NCBI RefSeq assembly: GCF_016919005.1
Contig: NZ_JAFFQE010000002.1
Span: 620,001-684,000 of the forward strand
Length of the DNA stretch: 64,000 nucleotides
Direction: 5' to 3'
Source: Desulfopila inferna
GTDB lineage: Bacteria; Desulfobacterota; Desulfobulbia; Desulfobulbales; Desulfocapsaceae
The notes beneath the pieces are model-generated. The model saw only the letters and a program-made list of their open reading frames with translations. It did not search any database and was not told the origin of the DNA. The translations under genes were made by a program, and so were the position numbers. This document shows positions 1-11,167 of the stretch, in pieces (the first letter of the stretch is position 1; each line of letters starts with the position of its first letter).

Positions 1-2
1 TT

Positions 3-590
3 CTTCTTGGCGGCGGCTGTGCCAAGAAGGCCGTTGATGCACCAGGAGTTAATGCGGACGGTACTCCGATGACAGGAGGTACGGATATTGACTATCCGGC
101 CGCGGAAGGCTCGCCCTATTCAGAGACCTCACTTGGCGCCGAAGGAACACTTGACGATACCGGAATTCCTGTTGGGAATGGTGCAAGAGGCAATCTATCC
201 CTGAACGATGAAGGGGGAGAAAAATCAAGAGAATACAAGTTGGAGCACGGCCGCTCCTCTGTGGGTCTCAGTCCTGTTTACTTCAGCTTTGACCAGGCCG
301 GCATCCGTCCTGACATGATTGACAGGATGGAGAACAACGCACTTTTTCTCAAACAGACACCAGACTCAAATGTTGTTATAGAAGGCAACAGCGATGAAAG
401 AGGCACCAAGGAGTATAACCTGGCCTTGGGACAGAGGCGCGCCCAGAATGCCCTGGAATATCTCGTGAATCTAGGAGTGGAAAACACCAGGATGCGGGCA
501 ATCAGCTATGGTGAGGAACATCCCCTCTTTCCGGAGCAGGATGAATTCTCCTATGCCCAAAACAGAAGGGTTGATTTTATCCTGGAATAA
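3..590 (+). CDS. pal: Peptidoglycan-associated lipoprotein Pal (5' end outside window)
   Basis: Outer-membrane lipoprotein of the Tol-Pal envelope system; its periplasmic OmpA-like domain binds peptidoglycan and helps outer-membrane constriction at division. The frame is open from the window edge and begins LLGGGC, a lipobox-like stretch whose Cys (bases 18-20) would be the lipidated residue, so the true start lies upstream and the first ATG at base 69 is internal. A low-complexity linker of about 70 residues is followed by a C-terminal OmpA domain with the hallmark SDERGTKEYN and LGQRRA motifs and the ending NRRVDFILE. The tol genes would be expected to the left. It converges on cmk. Family assignment is firm; only the N-terminus is missing. 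Confidence 0.9.
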   Translation, partial: LLGGGCAKKAVDAPGVNADGTPMTGGTDIDYPAAEGSPYSETSLGAEGTLDDTGIPVGNGARGNLSLNDEGGEKSREYKLEHGRSSVGLSPVYFSFDQAGIRPDMIDRMENNALFLKQTPDSNVVIEGNSDERGTKEYNLALGQRRAQNALEYLVNLGVENTRMRAISYGEEHPLFPEQDEFSYAQNRRVDFILE

Positions 591-686
591 AATCCGTTAA
601 ATAACGAATCGCTTATACCCTTTAAATCTCAAGGTTTTTACGGCGCGAATATCAGCGGTTGGCTGGGTTCCAGTTTTCTGCCTGAG

Positions 687-1400
687 CTATTTCGGTTCGG
701 CCGGGTGTACAGTGCTCCCGGCCTTCCGGGCTACTGCTGAAAGTATTTCTTCACAGACCTGTTCAAAAGTTAGCACAGTGGTATTGATAAGTTGAGCATC
801 GTCGGCTTTTTTTAACGGAGCAACGGCTCGTCGGCTGTCATTCCTGTCTCTCTCCCTGATCATCTCCAGCATTTCTTCCCCATCCACCTCTATCCCTTTT
901 TCTCTCAACTGAATTACACGGCGGCTGCAGCGTTCCCGAGCATCGGCATCAAGAAAAAACTTATGCGCGGCCTGAGGAAAAACAACAGTTCCCATATCTC
1001 TTCCCTCAGCGACAATTTTACCGGATTGGGCCAGTTTTCGCTGAATATCCGTTAAAAAGCTGCGAACACAGGGTAACGCCGAGATTTTCGAAGCGATCAT
1101 CGCCATTTCCGGCGTTCTAATCTGAGCGCTGACATCCTCACCATTGAGAATGACGCCGACATCACCATTGGTTGATGTCGGGGGAATTAAGAGTATATCT
1201 ATTTCCTTCAACCTGGGCGCTATCTTTGCTTCATCGTCCACTTCTATGCCGGATCGATAAAAGAAAAGCCCAACCCCTCTGTACATTGCTCCAGTGTCTA
1301 AATAGGTATATCCCAACTTCGAGGCAACCCTTCGGCTTACGGAAGATTTGCCGACACCGGATGGTCCGTCAATCGTTATGATCTGCTGATGTGGGAGCAT
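687..1400 (-). CDS. cmk: Cytidylate kinase
   Basis: Phosphorylates CMP and dCMP with ATP in the cytoplasm, feeding pyrimidine nucleotide pools. The 237-residue protein has an N-terminal P-loop GPSGVGKSS (about residues 12-20), the LDTGAMYRG motif of bacterial CMP kinases, the GRDMGTVVFP segment and the DRNDSRRAVAPL lid/substrate motif. Length is typical for the family (about 220-230) with a short C-terminal tail. It lies downstream of gatA on the same strand across an 80-base gap, so it may belong to the same leftward block. Confidence 0.95.
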   Translation of the reverse strand: MLPHQQIITIDGPSGVGKSSVSRRVASKLGYTYLDTGAMYRGVGLFFYRSGIEVDDEAKIAPRLKEIDILLIPPTSTNGDVGVILNGEDVSAQIRTPEMAMIASKISALPCVRSFLTDIQRKLAQSGKIVAEGRDMGTVVFPQAAHKFFLDADARERCSRRVIQLREKGIEVDGEEMLEMIRERDRNDSRRAVAPLKKADDAQLINTTVLTFEQVCEEILSAVARKAGSTVHPAEPK

Positions 1401-1480
1401 ATGTATGAGGTTTCTTCCGCTTGTTGGTTAAGTGATGGAGCGGCGAGGCCGGATTTATCAGATTGAGATTTTCGTAAAAT

Positions 1481-2938
1481 CTAGATCTCGGCCAGTTTGT
1501 TGCCGAGACCGGTTGCCTTTTCGATATTGCAGGCAACTCTAAACAGGGAATCCTCCCGGAAATGCGGTCCCTGCAACTGTATCCCTATGGGAAGTCCTTC
1601 CTGGCTGAACCCGCCAGGTACGGACATTCCGGGCACCCCGGCCAGGTTGGCGGACAGCGAAAAGATATCGGAGAGGTACATGGCAAGAGGATCATCGGCC
1701 TTTTCGCCGATCTTCCAGGCTGGTGTCGGCGTTACCGCGGATATCATGACGTCGCACTGTTCAAATGCCTTTTTGAAGTCATTGAGAATTATAGTTCTCA
1801 CCTGGGAGGCCTTTTTGTAATAGGCATCATAATATCCGGAGGAAAGTGCATATGTTCCTATCAGGATACGCCGTTTCACCTCGCTGCCAAAGCCTTTGGA
1901 TCGTGTATCCTTGTACAGGTCAAGAAGCGTATCGGCCTGCAGATCTCTGTACCCATAGAGTACGCCGTCATATCGGGCCAGATTCGAACTTGCCTCCGCC
2001 GGGGCAATAAGATAATAAGCAGCTACACAATAATCGGTATGCGGCAGGGAGACGTCAACTATCTCCGCTCCGCAATCCTGTAAAATGGCAATATTTTCTC
2101 GGACGGTCCGTTCAACCTCGTTGTTCAGTCCCTGGCCAAAATATTCCCGGGGCACCCCAATCTTGAATCCTTTCAATCCTTCAATAAGACCATCCCTGTA
2201 GTCGCCGGTTTCGGTATTCACGGAGGTGGAATCCCTTTTATCATAACCGGCGATGCTGTTCATCATAAGCGCACAATCCTGCACATCCCGGGTGAAAGGG
2301 CCGACCTGATCCAAAGAAGAGGCAAAAGCTACAAGACCGTAGCGGGATACCCTGCCGTAGGTTGGTTTCATCCCTACGATACCGCAGAGTGAGGCCGGTT
2401 GCCTTATCGACCCCCCGGTATCCGAACCTAGCGAGGCCAGGCACTGACCAGCAGCAACAGAGGTGGCCGATCCCCCGGATGAGCCGCCGGCGACATAGTC
2501 CTTTTTCCAGGGATTCCGTGGTATTCCATAGGCACAGGTTTCGGATGTCGAGCCCATGGCAAACTCGTCCATAGTCGTCTTGCCCAGAATTACAGCGCCT
2601 TCATTTTCCAGTCTTTCCACCACTGTGGCGTTATAGGGAGGGACAAAACCCTTAAGGATATTAGATCCGCAAGTTGTGGGAATATCCTTTGTACAGAGGA
2701 GATCCTTTATGGCAATCGGTATACCACAGAGCAGGCCGCCATTACCTTGCGCTCTTTTTTGATCTTCATGGTCCGCACGTAAGAGAGCTTTTTCGCTTTC
2801 TACGGTAATAAAAGAACAAATATCACTGTCCGTCTCCTCAATTCTCAGAAGACAGCTCTCGACGAGTTCTTTTGAAGAGAGCTCTCCTGCATTAAGCTTT
2901 TCCAGTGATTCTGAAATCGTATATGTATATGGCTTCAT
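1481..2938 (-). CDS. gatA: Asp-tRNA(Asn)/Glu-tRNA(Gln) amidotransferase subunit A
   Basis: Glutaminase subunit of the GatCAB complex, which converts misacylated Glu-tRNA(Gln) and/or Asp-tRNA(Asn) to the correct aminoacyl-tRNA. At 485 residues it is full length. The amidase-signature triad is visible: Lys78 in IAIKDLL, the cis-Ser153 in AGGSSGGSA and nucleophile Ser177 in SDTGGSIRQP. It follows gatC on the same strand with a 69-base gap. The third subunit gene, gatB, is about 44 kb away in this window, so the complex is encoded at two loci. Confidence 0.97.
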   Translation of the reverse strand: MKPYTYTISESLEKLNAGELSSKELVESCLLRIEETDSDICSFITVESEKALLRADHEDQKRAQGNGGLLCGIPIAIKDLLCTKDIPTTCGSNILKGFVPPYNATVVERLENEGAVILGKTTMDEFAMGSTSETCAYGIPRNPWKKDYVAGGSSGGSATSVAAGQCLASLGSDTGGSIRQPASLCGIVGMKPTYGRVSRYGLVAFASSLDQVGPFTRDVQDCALMMNSIAGYDKRDSTSVNTETGDYRDGLIEGLKGFKIGVPREYFGQGLNNEVERTVRENIAILQDCGAEIVDVSLPHTDYCVAAYYLIAPAEASSNLARYDGVLYGYRDLQADTLLDLYKDTRSKGFGSEVKRRILIGTYALSSGYYDAYYKKASQVRTIILNDFKKAFEQCDVMISAVTPTPAWKIGEKADDPLAMYLSDIFSLSANLAGVPGMSVPGGFSQEGLPIGIQLQGPHFREDSLFRVACNIEKATGLGNKLAEI

Positions 2939-3007
2939 GTTTAGTCTCGTAGCAAATTCAACAAAGCTCTCAGGGTTGATAACCTGTGGCTGATTTAGAT
3001 GAATTTT

Positions 3008-3292
3008 TTAAATAATACGCGGAACGATAAATGCTTCATCATTTCTGACGGCACAGTTTCTCAGGGATTCCTCCCGCGGCAATGATTCCCGGACCACATC
3101 ATCTCTAAAGGCATTGCTGATGGAAAAGGAGTGGGTGGTAGGTTCGATGCCTGTAGCGTCAAGTTCTTCCAGCTTGGCAGCGTAGTTAAGTATGGTGTCC
3201 AACTGGATGGTCATTTTCTCGAGTTCATCCTCGCTTAAATTGAGTCTGGCCAGATGGGCAACATGTTCCACTTCACTTCTGGTAATTTTCAT
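3008..3292 (-). CDS. gatC: Asp-tRNA(Asn)/Glu-tRNA(Gln) amidotransferase subunit C
   Basis: Small stabilising subunit that wraps around GatA-GatB in the amidotransferase complex. The 94-residue length is typical. The N-terminal EVEHVAHLARLNLSEDELEKM helix pair and the LxTILNYAAKLEELD segment are the normal GatC pattern, and the central 'IEPTTHSF' motif is clear. It lies directly upstream of gatA and 20 bases downstream of the response-regulator gene, suggesting cotranscription. Confidence 0.94.
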   Translation of the reverse strand: MKITRSEVEHVAHLARLNLSEDELEKMTIQLDTILNYAAKLEELDATGIEPTTHSFSISNAFRDDVVRESLPREESLRNCAVRNDEAFIVPRII

Positions 3293-3312
3293 AATTTTTC
3301 CCGCAGGACAGG

Positions 3313-4419
3313 TTAATTCTTAGGTAAGGTGTATTTTCCAAAAAAATCCTCGGTGAAAACTGAGCTCTTCAAATTGTAATGAACAATAGTTTTCGAAAAG
3401 ACTTCAACTGTATCCCGGTCAAACTGGGTTCCCGAACAGGAATGCAGCTCCGTCAGCGCCTCTTCCATATCCATATTTTTTCGATAATTTCTCTTGGAAG
3501 TCATGGCATCATAGCTGTCGACAACCGTCAGTATTTTGGTAAGCTGGTCCAGTTGATTTCCGTGCATTCCGTCAGGATACCCTTTGCCATCTATTCGTTC
3601 ATGGTGATGCCGAATGATGAAACGTTCTCTCCCCATGAATTTTAAGGGCTTGACTATATTGGCTCCGACACTGGGATGTTTTCTGATAAGTATCCATTCT
3701 TCCTCGGTTAACTTGCCGGGTTTCTGAATACAGGATAGATCTATGACCAGTTTGCCTATATCGTGAAACTGGGACGCCCTGCGCAAAACAAGTTGATCCT
3801 CTTCTTTTAAATCCATGGCCCTGCCGAGCACAGCAGCGTATTCGGTCACCCTCATGGTATGACCGGCTGTGTAGTAATCCTTCTCCTCCATGGCGTTTTG
3901 CATGCTGCTCATCAACTGGACGGTTGCTTTTTCCAGATTCTCGCTGTAGGTGAGAAGAAGTTTATTCTGTTCCTCAAGCATCTCGGCTTTTTTACGCACA
4001 TCATCTTCCAAGGCCTCTCTGTAGAGCCTGTCCTTGATGACATACATTCTCTTCTCTATGGCACGCCTTATCTTGACATTGAATATATCTAGATCTTCTA
4101 TGGGCTTGGTCAGAAAATCATAGGCGCCCAGGTTTATCGCCTTGACGGCATAATCCATAGAACCAGCACCAGTTAAAAAGAGGACCGGAATATCATACTC
4201 CATCTTGTTGAGCTGGCTAATGGTGGCAAAACCATCCATGCCCGGCATATTGATATCCAGTATAATAACATCAAAACTATCATTTATGACCTCCATTACT
4301 CCACTGCCGTCCACCACTGTTTCTACCCTATGCCCAAACATCTCCAATATTTTGGACACGGTATTGCGGACCATCGGATCATCATCGGCAATGAGTATCT
4401 TGGCTTTTTTGTTCTGCAA
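3313..4419 (-). CDS. Response regulator with HD-GYP domain (probable c-di-GMP phosphodiesterase)
   Basis: Two-component output protein expected to hydrolyse cyclic di-GMP when phosphorylated. Residues 1-125 form a CheY-like receiver with acidic cluster ADDDP and phospho-acceptor Asp55 in ILDINMPGMDG. A helical linker (about 125-175) leads to an HD-GYP domain with HDIGK and HHHERIDGKGYP motifs, so both the HD pair and the GYP tripeptide are intact and catalysis is plausible. Total length is 368 residues. No histidine kinase lies beside it, so it is an orphan regulator here; it is placed just upstream of gatC-gatA. The target process is not evident from context. Confidence 0.9.
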   Translation of the reverse strand: MQNKKAKILIADDDPMVRNTVSKILEMFGHRVETVVDGSGVMEVINDSFDVIILDINMPGMDGFATISQLNKMEYDIPVLFLTGAGSMDYAVKAINLGAYDFLTKPIEDLDIFNVKIRRAIEKRMYVIKDRLYREALEDDVRKKAEMLEEQNKLLLTYSENLEKATVQLMSSMQNAMEEKDYYTAGHTMRVTEYAAVLGRAMDLKEEDQLVLRRASQFHDIGKLVIDLSCIQKPGKLTEEEWILIRKHPSVGANIVKPLKFMGRERFIIRHHHERIDGKGYPDGMHGNQLDQLTKILTVVDSYDAMTSKRNYRKNMDMEEALTELHSCSGTQFDRDTVEVFSKTIVHYNLKSSVFTEDFFGKYTLPKN

Positions 4420-4665
4420 AATGACCCCTTAAAGGAACAATACCTCACCATTCAGCCGAAGCCGGGTGGCATAAATAATTATATAATATTTCAAAACTTT
4501 ACTGACCTTTATTAAATGATGATCGAATATCACCTACTCCTGCTTTTTCTCTGAAACCCGACAAAAGAAGGCCTGGGAGAAGGGTGAAGTTAAAGCCGCT
4601 CTCACTCTACTGTTTCCTTCTTTTTTTTTCAAACTTTACCTTAGCCGCCAGAGTAAACACCATTT

Positions 4666-5250
4666 TTACAATCTTTTTGCCTTTATCGTTCTTTGCTCGG
4701 TGACGATGTAGTCCAGCAATTCATCGTGCGGCTGGATCGGGGCTTCCTCAACCATCTGCATCTCAAAAGCAAGTCCTATCCGCACGGCAAAAGGTATTTT
4801 TTCCAGAAAACGATCGTAATAACCGCCTCCATAGCCAAATCTCGCCCCTCTCTCGTCGAAAACCGAACCCGGTATTATAACTACATCTATATTAAAAGGA
4901 TCTGTCACGTTATTGCGTACGCGTTCTTCATTGGGCTCCGGAATATTACAATATCCCGGCACCAGATCTCGGGACAGATCCTCAATGTGTATAGCCTCCA
5001 TTCTTCTTTCCGCAACATGCGTTATCGGAACCGAGATTTTTTTGGAATTCTTTAATAACTCTTCTATCAACCAAAGGGTACTCACCTCGCTGCGAAAGCT
5101 CACATAGATGAATATATTCAGTGCGCTTTGTATTTCATCGAGGCTCAGTATCTTTTTTTCTATTATTCGGCTTTTTTCTGAAATTTCTTCAATCGTGAGG
5201 CTGTCTCTCTGTGCAAGTTTCTCTTTTCTAATTTCTTTTGCATAATTCAT
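4666..5250 (-). CDS. ygfA: 5-formyltetrahydrofolate cyclo-ligase
   Basis: ATP-dependent enzyme that converts 5-formyl-THF to 5,10-methenyl-THF, recovering an inhibitory folate. The 194-residue protein has the C-terminal signature GARFGYGGGYYDRFL and the preceding VIIPGSVFDERG strand, and N-terminal basic residues of the ATP/folate site. The start is supported by AAAGGG about 7 bases upstream of ATG. It is separated from the HD-GYP gene by about 245 bases, and one copy of the window's dispersed repeat lies just upstream (5296-5343). Confidence 0.93.
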   Translation of the reverse strand: MNYAKEIRKEKLAQRDSLTIEEISEKSRIIEKKILSLDEIQSALNIFIYVSFRSEVSTLWLIEELLKNSKKISVPITHVAERRMEAIHIEDLSRDLVPGYCNIPEPNEERVRNNVTDPFNIDVVIIPGSVFDERGARFGYGGGYYDRFLEKIPFAVRIGLAFEMQMVEEAPIQPHDELLDYIVTEQRTIKAKRL

Positions 5251-5295
5251 ATTAATCCCTTTCTTTTATTAATGATCTCGTTCTAAGTTACCAAA

Positions 5296-5343
5296 GACGG
5301 ACTCTGCTACAAGCACCCTGTACGGGCATAAACTCCGAATTCG
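5296..5343. repeat. Dispersed repeat, copy A
   Basis: A roughly 48-base unit beginning GACGGACTCT, continuing ACAAGCACCCT and ending AACTCCGAATTCG. Copy B (5790-5836) matches it in the same orientation with scattered substitutions, and copy C (62979-63010) retains the right-hand 30 bases. The central CCCTGTACGGG can form a small hairpin. All three copies are intergenic. The family is not one I recognise; it may be a REP-like or MITE-like element, or the remnant of something larger. Confidence 0.7.
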
Positions 5344-5516
5344 AGAAAGCTCTATCTCCTGGGTGTAGAATCGAGCTTTTTACAAGCCCATCTTTATTCA
5401 TTTACTTGACATGGTCGTAGACTTTAAGTAGCTTTTTTGTACCCTGACAAGCCGGATTATAAAAAAGCCTGCTTTTGGTTTGAGTGCATCTTACAAAACA
5501 ATGACATCGAGATCAT

Positions 5517-5759
5517 ATGATAATAGGTTACGAAGTTACTCCAAACAGGTCCATAAATGCAAAGGATCTTCACAGTCCTCTGCCTCTGCTCAGACTTAAA
5601 AAAGAGTTGGCACTCATGCATGCTGAAGAAATATTGCAGATAGACTGTACGGATGCAGGCTCTGGCAATGACATTGCCAATTGGTGCTCAAGAATGGACC
5701 ATACCTTTCTGGGTGAAAAACAAGAACCTGAATATACCAGCTTTTTCGTTCAGAAATGA
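5517..5759 (+). CDS. TusA/SirA-family protein lacking the catalytic cysteine
   Basis: TusA proteins carry persulfide sulfur on the Cys of a CPxP motif, for tRNA thiolation, molybdenum cofactor supply or dissimilatory sulfur metabolism. This 80-residue protein follows the TusA pattern throughout: SPLPLLRLKKEL helix, EEILQIDCTDAGS strand, NDIANWCSRMDH helix and a final hydrophobic strand. The motif is however SPLP: Ser20 occupies the Cys position, so classic sulfur transfer looks impossible. Two other cysteines (in QIDCTD and NWCSR) remain. It is alone on the + strand among leftward genes and sits between repeat copies A and B. The fold assignment is fairly strong; the role is unknown. Confidence 0.75.
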   Translation: MIIGYEVTPNRSINAKDLHSPLPLLRLKKELALMHAEEILQIDCTDAGSGNDIANWCSRMDHTFLGEKQEPEYTSFFVQK

Positions 5760-5789
5760 TAGTTCGGTAAAAGTCATTGGAGTTGCCGC

Positions 5790-5836
5790 GACGGACTCTT
5801 TGACAAGCACCCTTTCGCGCCTTAACTCCGACTTCG
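5790..5836. repeat. Dispersed repeat, copy B
   Basis: Second copy of the unit described at 5296-5343, in direct orientation and about 490 bases away, so A and B bracket the TusA-like gene. The shared blocks GACGGACTCT, ACAAGCACCCT and AACTCCGA.TTCG are conserved while the bases between them vary. Confidence 0.7.
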
Positions 5837-5945
5837 GGATGAATCCGTTGTGTGCGGAAAATCTGAAACGTAGGAAAATACTTGCAGTAGGGCGAATCGC
5901 CATTTCAGATATACAACGACGTATATCGTGCTTTTTATGGATCCA

Positions 5946-7052
5946 TCAAAAATTATCCTTTATTAGATTTTCCATAACAGCATCGTGAATGCGAGGTCTC
6001 ATTTCTTGTATTTTCCTCTTATCAGCGCCACAAATAACCCTGTTTGTCAGCAGAACTATCAATATTTTCTTTTTCAGGTCAATCCAGAAAGAGGTACCGG
6101 TAAACCCCAGGTGGCCTATTGTCTGGGTGGAAAAATATTTTCCACTTGAAGGAGACTCTCCGGTTACCACATCGAATCCAGCTACCCGGTGGTTATTGTT
6201 CTTCCTGTTGAGGATATAGAGCAGATCATCTCTCTCATAAGATGGATGATTACTTCTGCCGAGATAGTTTAAGAGGATATCTTCACACAGATGCATAATT
6301 CCCCCGAGGGTCGCGAAAAGCCCTGCGTGCCCCATCATTTCCTGAACAGCTCTGCAGTTATCATCATGTACTTCTCCCTGCAAGGCTACCTTCGACCAAC
6401 TGCATTTTCCGGTACTGACAAACGAATCCTCATTCTCACCTTTTTTAAAACCCTGGCAGCGGAAGTTTTCGGATAGGAACAAAGGTTCCACTATCCTTTT
6501 CCTCCAGTAACTTTCAATAGATTCACCGCTTTTCCATTTTATTATCTCTCCTAAAAGCATATAGTCGAGATCACTGTATATATATTTTTCCCCCGGTTTA
6601 TTTTCCAGTTTTTCCTGCAGAATGATCTCAACGAGCTTTTCAGCACACAGAACTTCTCCATCAACTGCTTTCCTGTAATACTCCCTATGAGAGGGCAGAC
6701 CTGATCTATGACTCAGCAAATGGATAACATCAATACGCTTCTTGTCAGCAGGGATATTAACAGGAAGCAAGGTCTCCAGTTTCTCTTCAAAACAGATCTT
6801 TCCTTCTTTGACCAGAGAAAGGATGGAGAGTACGGTAACCAAAGGTTTGGTAAGTGAAGCGACGTCGAAAAATGATCTTTTATTCACCTCTTCAGCGTTG
6901 TTTTCTTCATCGGCTTTTCCTGCAAATACATGCAACCGCTCAAAACCTTCGGACCGCAACCGGGAGACACCTAATGCACATCCGCTGAAAGCTCTATCAT
7001 TTAAAAACCTTAGAAGTATGTCTTCTATATTTCTTCTGTCTTTTATTATCAT
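5946..7052 (-). CDS. Serine hydrolase of the beta-lactamase (class C/EstB) family
   Basis: Active-site serine hydrolase related to class C beta-lactamases, D-alanyl-D-alanine peptidases and EstB esterases; substrate unknown. The 368-residue protein shows Ser66-x-x-Lys69 in ASLTKPL, a YSD triad replacing the usual YxN, and a C-terminal GHLGFTG box in the KTG position. No signal peptide or membrane anchor is apparent at the N-terminus (MIIKDRRN), so a cytoplasmic location is likely, which favours an esterase- or peptidase-like enzyme over a secreted beta-lactamase. It is transcribed away from dnaN across the candidate origin. Confidence 0.85.
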   Translation of the reverse strand: MIIKDRRNIEDILLRFLNDRAFSGCALGVSRLRSEGFERLHVFAGKADEENNAEEVNKRSFFDVASLTKPLVTVLSILSLVKEGKICFEEKLETLLPVNIPADKKRIDVIHLLSHRSGLPSHREYYRKAVDGEVLCAEKLVEIILQEKLENKPGEKYIYSDLDYMLLGEIIKWKSGESIESYWRKRIVEPLFLSENFRCQGFKKGENEDSFVSTGKCSWSKVALQGEVHDDNCRAVQEMMGHAGLFATLGGIMHLCEDILLNYLGRSNHPSYERDDLLYILNRKNNNHRVAGFDVVTGESPSSGKYFSTQTIGHLGFTGTSFWIDLKKKILIVLLTNRVICGADKRKIQEMRPRIHDAVMENLIKDNF

Positions 7053-7061
7053 ATTAAAAGA

Positions 7062-7260
7062 GTGACTTTATTTCCTATAAATGAGTTGAATTTTTTGCCT
7101 TTTTTTACTAGATTAGTACCCTGCTATTATTTATTTTATCTCTTTGTTTTTTTTAAATATTCTTTTTTTGACAATGACTTTATCAACAGCTTATTAACAC
7201 CTCTTGTTGATGCTTCTTTGGAAAAAACTGTTTATAGCCTGTTCATAACTCGTTTTTAAC
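7062..7260. other. Candidate chromosomal origin region (oriC-like)
   Basis: AT-rich divergent gap left of dnaN. T-runs at about 7090-7170 are followed by DnaA-box-like 9-mers TTATCAACA (7180-7188), TTATTAACA (7191-7199) and the reverse-strand TGTTCATAA (7240-7248); each differs from the consensus TTATCCACA by one or two bases. To the left all of the housekeeping genes run leftward and to the right dnaN-gyrB-gyrA-gpsA run rightward, as expected at an origin, and parAB/parS lie 12-13 kb away. dnaA is not adjacent, and no perfect DnaA box was seen, so the assignment is tentative. Confidence 0.4.
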
Positions 7261-7347
7261 AAAAAGAAGACAATTACCTACATCTGAATGTTCATTAAAT
7301 ATGAAATTATATTAATACATTATCTCTGTTTTGCACATTTGAACCGC

Positions 7348-7353
7348 TATAAT
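7348..7353 (+). promoter_or_regulatory. Possible -10 element of the dnaN promoter
   Basis: A perfect TATAAT lies 50 bases upstream of the dnaN start codon; no good -35 hexamer is seen at 16-18 bases, so the promoter is only suggested. Confidence 0.35.
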
Positions 7354-7402
7354 AACAATAATATAAAAGATAAATGAATATAAATAAACCAAAGGACAGC
7401 AT

Positions 7403-8533
7403 ATGGGACTAAACTGTACTGTTTCTAAAAATGAACTCCTGGAAGGCCTAAACAGTCTACAAAATATCACCAACAAAAAGGGGACACTTGCCATACTTGC
7501 CAATGTCCTCATAGAATCCTCAACGGATGGAATCATACTGACAGGTACGGACCTTGAGGTGGGATCGCGTCTCTTTGTTCCAGCAGAGATAAAGGAACCG
7601 GGCAAGCTGACACTTCCATCGAAAAAAATATTTGAGATAGTCAGAGAGTCTGGCATCGGCAATATAGACCTGCAGGAAACCGAGAACAGCTGGGCTGTGA
7701 TAAAGGCCGGACTCAGTACGTATAACCTTGCCGGCATAGGAAGCGATGAGTATCCTGAATTCCCGGAATATGAAGAAGACGCTTTCGTTTCCTTTGAGGC
7801 TCACATCTTTCTTGATTTGATAGACAAGATTATCTACTCCATTGCCAGCGAGCAGGAGAATATTTATTCCTTAACTTCCGTTCTTTTTGAAAAGGATAAG
7901 AAGGAAGAGCAGTCGTATCTGCGCATGATTTCCTCAGATGGCCACAGACTTTCGATCATGGAAAAGGATGTCGCAACCGACGTAGATCAACTCAATATCA
8001 ACGAAATAACCCTGATACCCAAAAAAGGTATCCAGGAGCTGAAGAAATTCTGCGAAAACAGGGATACCATAGAAATCTCCTTTGAGAAAAAACAGATGGT
8101 TGTCCGCGATGGTGAAGCTGTCATGGTCATTCGTCTTAAACAGGGTGAGTTTCCTCAATACAGGGCTATTGTCGACGCCGTCAAGCTTGATAATTGCCTG
8201 GAGATAAGCAGAATCCCTTTTCTTGAATCTCTGAAGCGGATCAACCTCTTTACCGAAGACATTTTTCACACCATTCAATTAAAAATTGAAAATGGGTCTA
8301 TGGTGCTTACCTCACAAAATGCAGATCTGGGCAATGCCAAAGATGAACAAAATGTTATCTACTCAGGTGATCCTCTAATTCTAGGTTTTAACTGTAGATA
8401 TTTTATTGAAACACTCCAGGTAATGGAATGTGATACGGTCAAGGCATATATAAACTCCAATAATAGCCCATGCCTTATGAAATCGGATGACGATAAGGGT
8501 TTTCTCAGTATCATCATGCCAATGCAGCTCTAA
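7403..8533 (+). CDS. dnaN: DNA polymerase III beta subunit (sliding clamp)
   Basis: Forms the ring-shaped dimer that tethers replicative polymerase and many other proteins to DNA. The 376-residue length fits three clamp folds of about 120 residues. Recognisable segments include the N-terminal KNELLEGLNSLQNITNKKGTL, the SSDGHRLS motif in the middle domain, and the C-terminal LIIMPMQL-like ending (SIIMPMQL), which contains the conserved hydrophobic-pocket residues. The ATG is preceded by AAAGGACAGC, a usable ribosome site. It heads the rightward dnaN-gyrB-gyrA series without dnaA next to it. Confidence 0.96.
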   Translation: MGLNCTVSKNELLEGLNSLQNITNKKGTLAILANVLIESSTDGIILTGTDLEVGSRLFVPAEIKEPGKLTLPSKKIFEIVRESGIGNIDLQETENSWAVIKAGLSTYNLAGIGSDEYPEFPEYEEDAFVSFEAHIFLDLIDKIIYSIASEQENIYSLTSVLFEKDKKEEQSYLRMISSDGHRLSIMEKDVATDVDQLNINEITLIPKKGIQELKKFCENRDTIEISFEKKQMVVRDGEAVMVIRLKQGEFPQYRAIVDAVKLDNCLEISRIPFLESLKRINLFTEDIFHTIQLKIENGSMVLTSQNADLGNAKDEQNVIYSGDPLILGFNCRYFIETLQVMECDTVKAYINSNNSPCLMKSDDDKGFLSIIMPMQL

Positions 8534-8717
8534 AAAGAAAGCTGTCCCAGGGAGGTTGTCCGAGAAGAGGAATTTTCAAAGGTTCAAGCACTGCCATTTG
8601 GAGTTGATAGAAGTTCTGTGCTTACCTGAGCATCATTGATTCTCGGGAAATAACGCGGAGATGGCCGGTATGCGAAGACTCCTCCAAAACAAGATGGCTT
8701 GCCTTTTCAATTTTTAA

Positions 8718-11141
<2,424 letters not shown>

Positions 11142-11167
11142 GTTAAAATCATAGAGAAGACGTATTC

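Noticed and set aside
5251-5516. Possible 6S RNA gene upstream of the 5-formyl-THF cyclo-ligase
   Set aside because: 6S RNA often neighbours ygfA, but no long bulged hairpin with closing stems could be drawn; a dispersed repeat occupies part of the region.
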